The position numbers were made by a program, and so were the translations under genes. A stretch of 14,807 nucleotides of DNA from Sulfurimonas sp. (GTDB taxonomy: Bacteria > Campylobacterota > Campylobacteria > Campylobacterales > Sulfurimonadaceae), in contig JAFLJZ010000257.1 of the NCBI GenBank assembly GCA_022712775.1, forward strand, positions 1 to 14,807, read 5' to 3'. How positions within the stretch are numbered: the first letter of the stretch is position 1; every line of letters begins with the position of its first letter. This document shows positions 13,738 to 14,807 of the stretch, piece by piece. Under the pieces are notes generated by a model that made no database searches, was not told where the DNA came from, and was given only the letters and a program-made list of their open reading frames with translations.

Positions 13738-14718
13738 TTAAACTCCTTGTTTTTGTAGCATCTTCGCTACTTCTTTTGCATGGTAAGAGATAATAATATC
13801 TGCACCTGCTCTTTTAAAAGAAACCATAGTTTCCATCACAACTCTATCATAATCGATTAAGTCATTCATTCCTGCAAATTTCAGCATTGCGTACTCACCA
13901 CTTACATTATAAACAGCCATAGGAAGTGATGTAGAATCTTTAATCTCTCTTACTATATCTAAGTAAGCTAGAGCTGGTTTAACCATTAATATATCAGCAC
14001 CCTGACGCTCATCAGAAAGTGATTCTGCAATGGCTTCTCTACGATTTGCTGGATCCATTTGGTACGATGCACGGTCACCAAAACTAGGAGTTGATTCTGC
14101 AACATCACGAAAAGGTCCATAATAGCCTGAAGAAAATTTTGTTGAATATGCCATGATTGGAAGATTCTCAAATCCTGCCTCATCGAGTGCAGTTCGAAGT
14201 GTTTGGATGATTCCATCCATCATTCCAGAAGGTGCTATCATGTCCGCTCCAGCTTTTGCATGAATAACAGCTTGTTGAGCTGAAATTTTCAGCGTTGCAT
14301 CATTGTTTACAGTTTCATTCACTTCATCAATAATTCCACAATGCCCATGGTCTGTGTATTCACAAAAACAAAGGTCGGTTACAACGAACATATCAGGATG
14401 TACTTCTTTTATTTTTCGAATTGATGAGGCTATGATTCCATGCTCACATAAGCTATCACTTCCTATAGAATCTTTAACATCAGGAATACCAAATAAAAGG
14501 ATTGAGTAAATACCTAGTTTTTTTAACGCTTCACACTCTTTTAAAATCTCATCTATACTCATTTGAAAAACACCTGGCATGGATGCTACTTCTGTTTTAA
14601 TTTCTTCTCCTGAGCGAATAAAAAGAGGATAAATAAAGTCATTTACACTTACTTGTGTCTCCCTAACTAACGCACGCAGATGCTTATTTAAACGCCTTCT
14701 TCGAAATCTTTGAAACAT
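13738..14718 (-). CDS. hemB: Porphobilinogen synthase (ALA dehydratase)
   Basis: HemB condenses two 5-aminolevulinate molecules to porphobilinogen, an early step of tetrapyrrole synthesis. At 326 aa it has normal length. Zinc-site cysteines are Cys117, Cys119 and Cys127 in [14 protein letters not shown], so it is a Zn-dependent type. The two Schiff-base lysines are Lys194 ([15 protein letters not shown]) and Lys247 ([12 protein letters not shown]). The start is ATG 14718 with AAAGG upstream. It is followed by a DUF4395 gene with 1-nt spacing and is divergent from a probable ribA. Together with hemJ this window covers an early and a late step of haem supply. Confidence 0.97.
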   Translation of the reverse strand: MFQRFRRRRLNKHLRALVRETQVSVNDFIYPLFIRSGEEIKTEVASMPGVFQMSIDEILKECEALKKLGIYSILLFGIPDVKDSIGSDSLCEHGIIASSIRKIKEVHPDMFVVTDLCFCEYTDHGHCGIIDEVNETVNNDATLKISAQQAVIHAKAGADMIAPSGMMDGIIQTLRTALDEAGFENLPIMAYSTKFSSGYYGPFRDVAESTPSFGDRASYQMDPANRREAIAESLSDERQGADILMVKPALAYLDIVREIKDSTSLPMAVYNVSGEYAMLKFAGMNDLIDYDRVVMETMVSFKRAGADIIISYHAKEVAKMLQKQGV

Positions 14719-14735
14719 TCTAAACCTTTTTTCGA

Positions 14736-14741
14736 TATAAT
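14736..14741 (+). promoter_or_regulatory. -10 box of the gene at the right edge
   Basis: TATAAT at 14736-14741 lies about 33 nt before ATG 14775. No consensus -35 is seen. The same stretch read on the - strand offers AT-rich -10 candidates for hemB. Confidence 0.5.
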
Positions 14742-14774
14742 CTTGTCAATATTTTACCACTTTAAAGATTAATA

Positions 14775-14807
14775 ATGAATATAGAAATTTCCAACATTGC
14801 AAACTTA
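14775..14807 (+). CDS. ribA: 5' end of a gene, probably GTP cyclohydrolase II
   Basis: The first 11 codons read MNIEISNIANL and run off the window. This resembles the start of campylobacterial RibA proteins (an 'IEIS..A.LPT.FG' pattern), which open the riboflavin pathway from GTP. Eleven residues are too few for certainty. The start has a -10 box upstream but only a weak ribosome binding site (AAAGA). Confidence 0.4.
   Translation, partial: MNIEISNIANL

Overview
This 14.8-kb window is AT-rich, bacterial and densely coded. It reads like a Campylobacterota (Epsilonproteobacteria) genome, most likely of the Sulfurimonas/Sulfuricurvum type. The clues are the form of the Der, TrpS, HemB, HemJ and ArgF proteins, several promoters built on TATAATTTC with little or no -35 box, frequent TTG starts, and multihaem and monohaem c-type cytochromes. 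The first 15 bases match the 3' end of the Illumina TruSeq adapter, so the left edge is a contig end with unremoved adapter.

Layout. Bases 16-6057 are ordinary chromosome: the tail of an unknown gene, an EamA transporter, a DjlA-like co-chaperone with a small cytochrome c, a phosphoribosyltransferase, der, hpf-hemJ and trpS. Bases 11963-14807 are ordinary again: argF, a DUF4395 membrane protein behind hemB, and the first codons of a gene that is probably ribA. Between them, about 6047-11960, lies an accessory region. It holds a hipBA toxin-antitoxin module with a well-formed operator/promoter, two unlisted small membrane-peptide genes (30 aa on -, 19 aa on +), an orphan CopG-type antitoxin, a two-component pair and a multihaem cytochrome.

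The accessory region shows decay. The 7TMR-DISM sensor kinase has an in-frame TAA after residue 97. The pentahaem cytochrome has an in-frame TGA after residue 262. The partner response regulator has lost the end of its DNA-binding domain and carries instead what looks like the C-terminal tail of a BrnT-like toxin, directly ahead of the antitoxin that would have paired with that toxin.

The most novel element is at about 7761-7994 on the + strand. An extended -10 promoter drives a leader that contains a strong intrinsic terminator (U9). Beyond it lies a 19-residue hydrophobic peptide, MSKILVVIVLMCIFAPMLN. The predicted first 22 nt of the RNA are complementary in two blocks (11 and 10 nt, both perfect) to sequences on each side of the peptide's ribosome binding site and start codon. 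Three hairpins follow. This resembles the architecture of type I toxin mRNAs (aapA, ibs), but no antisense RNA promoter is evident, so an attenuated small membrane-protein gene is the main alternative.
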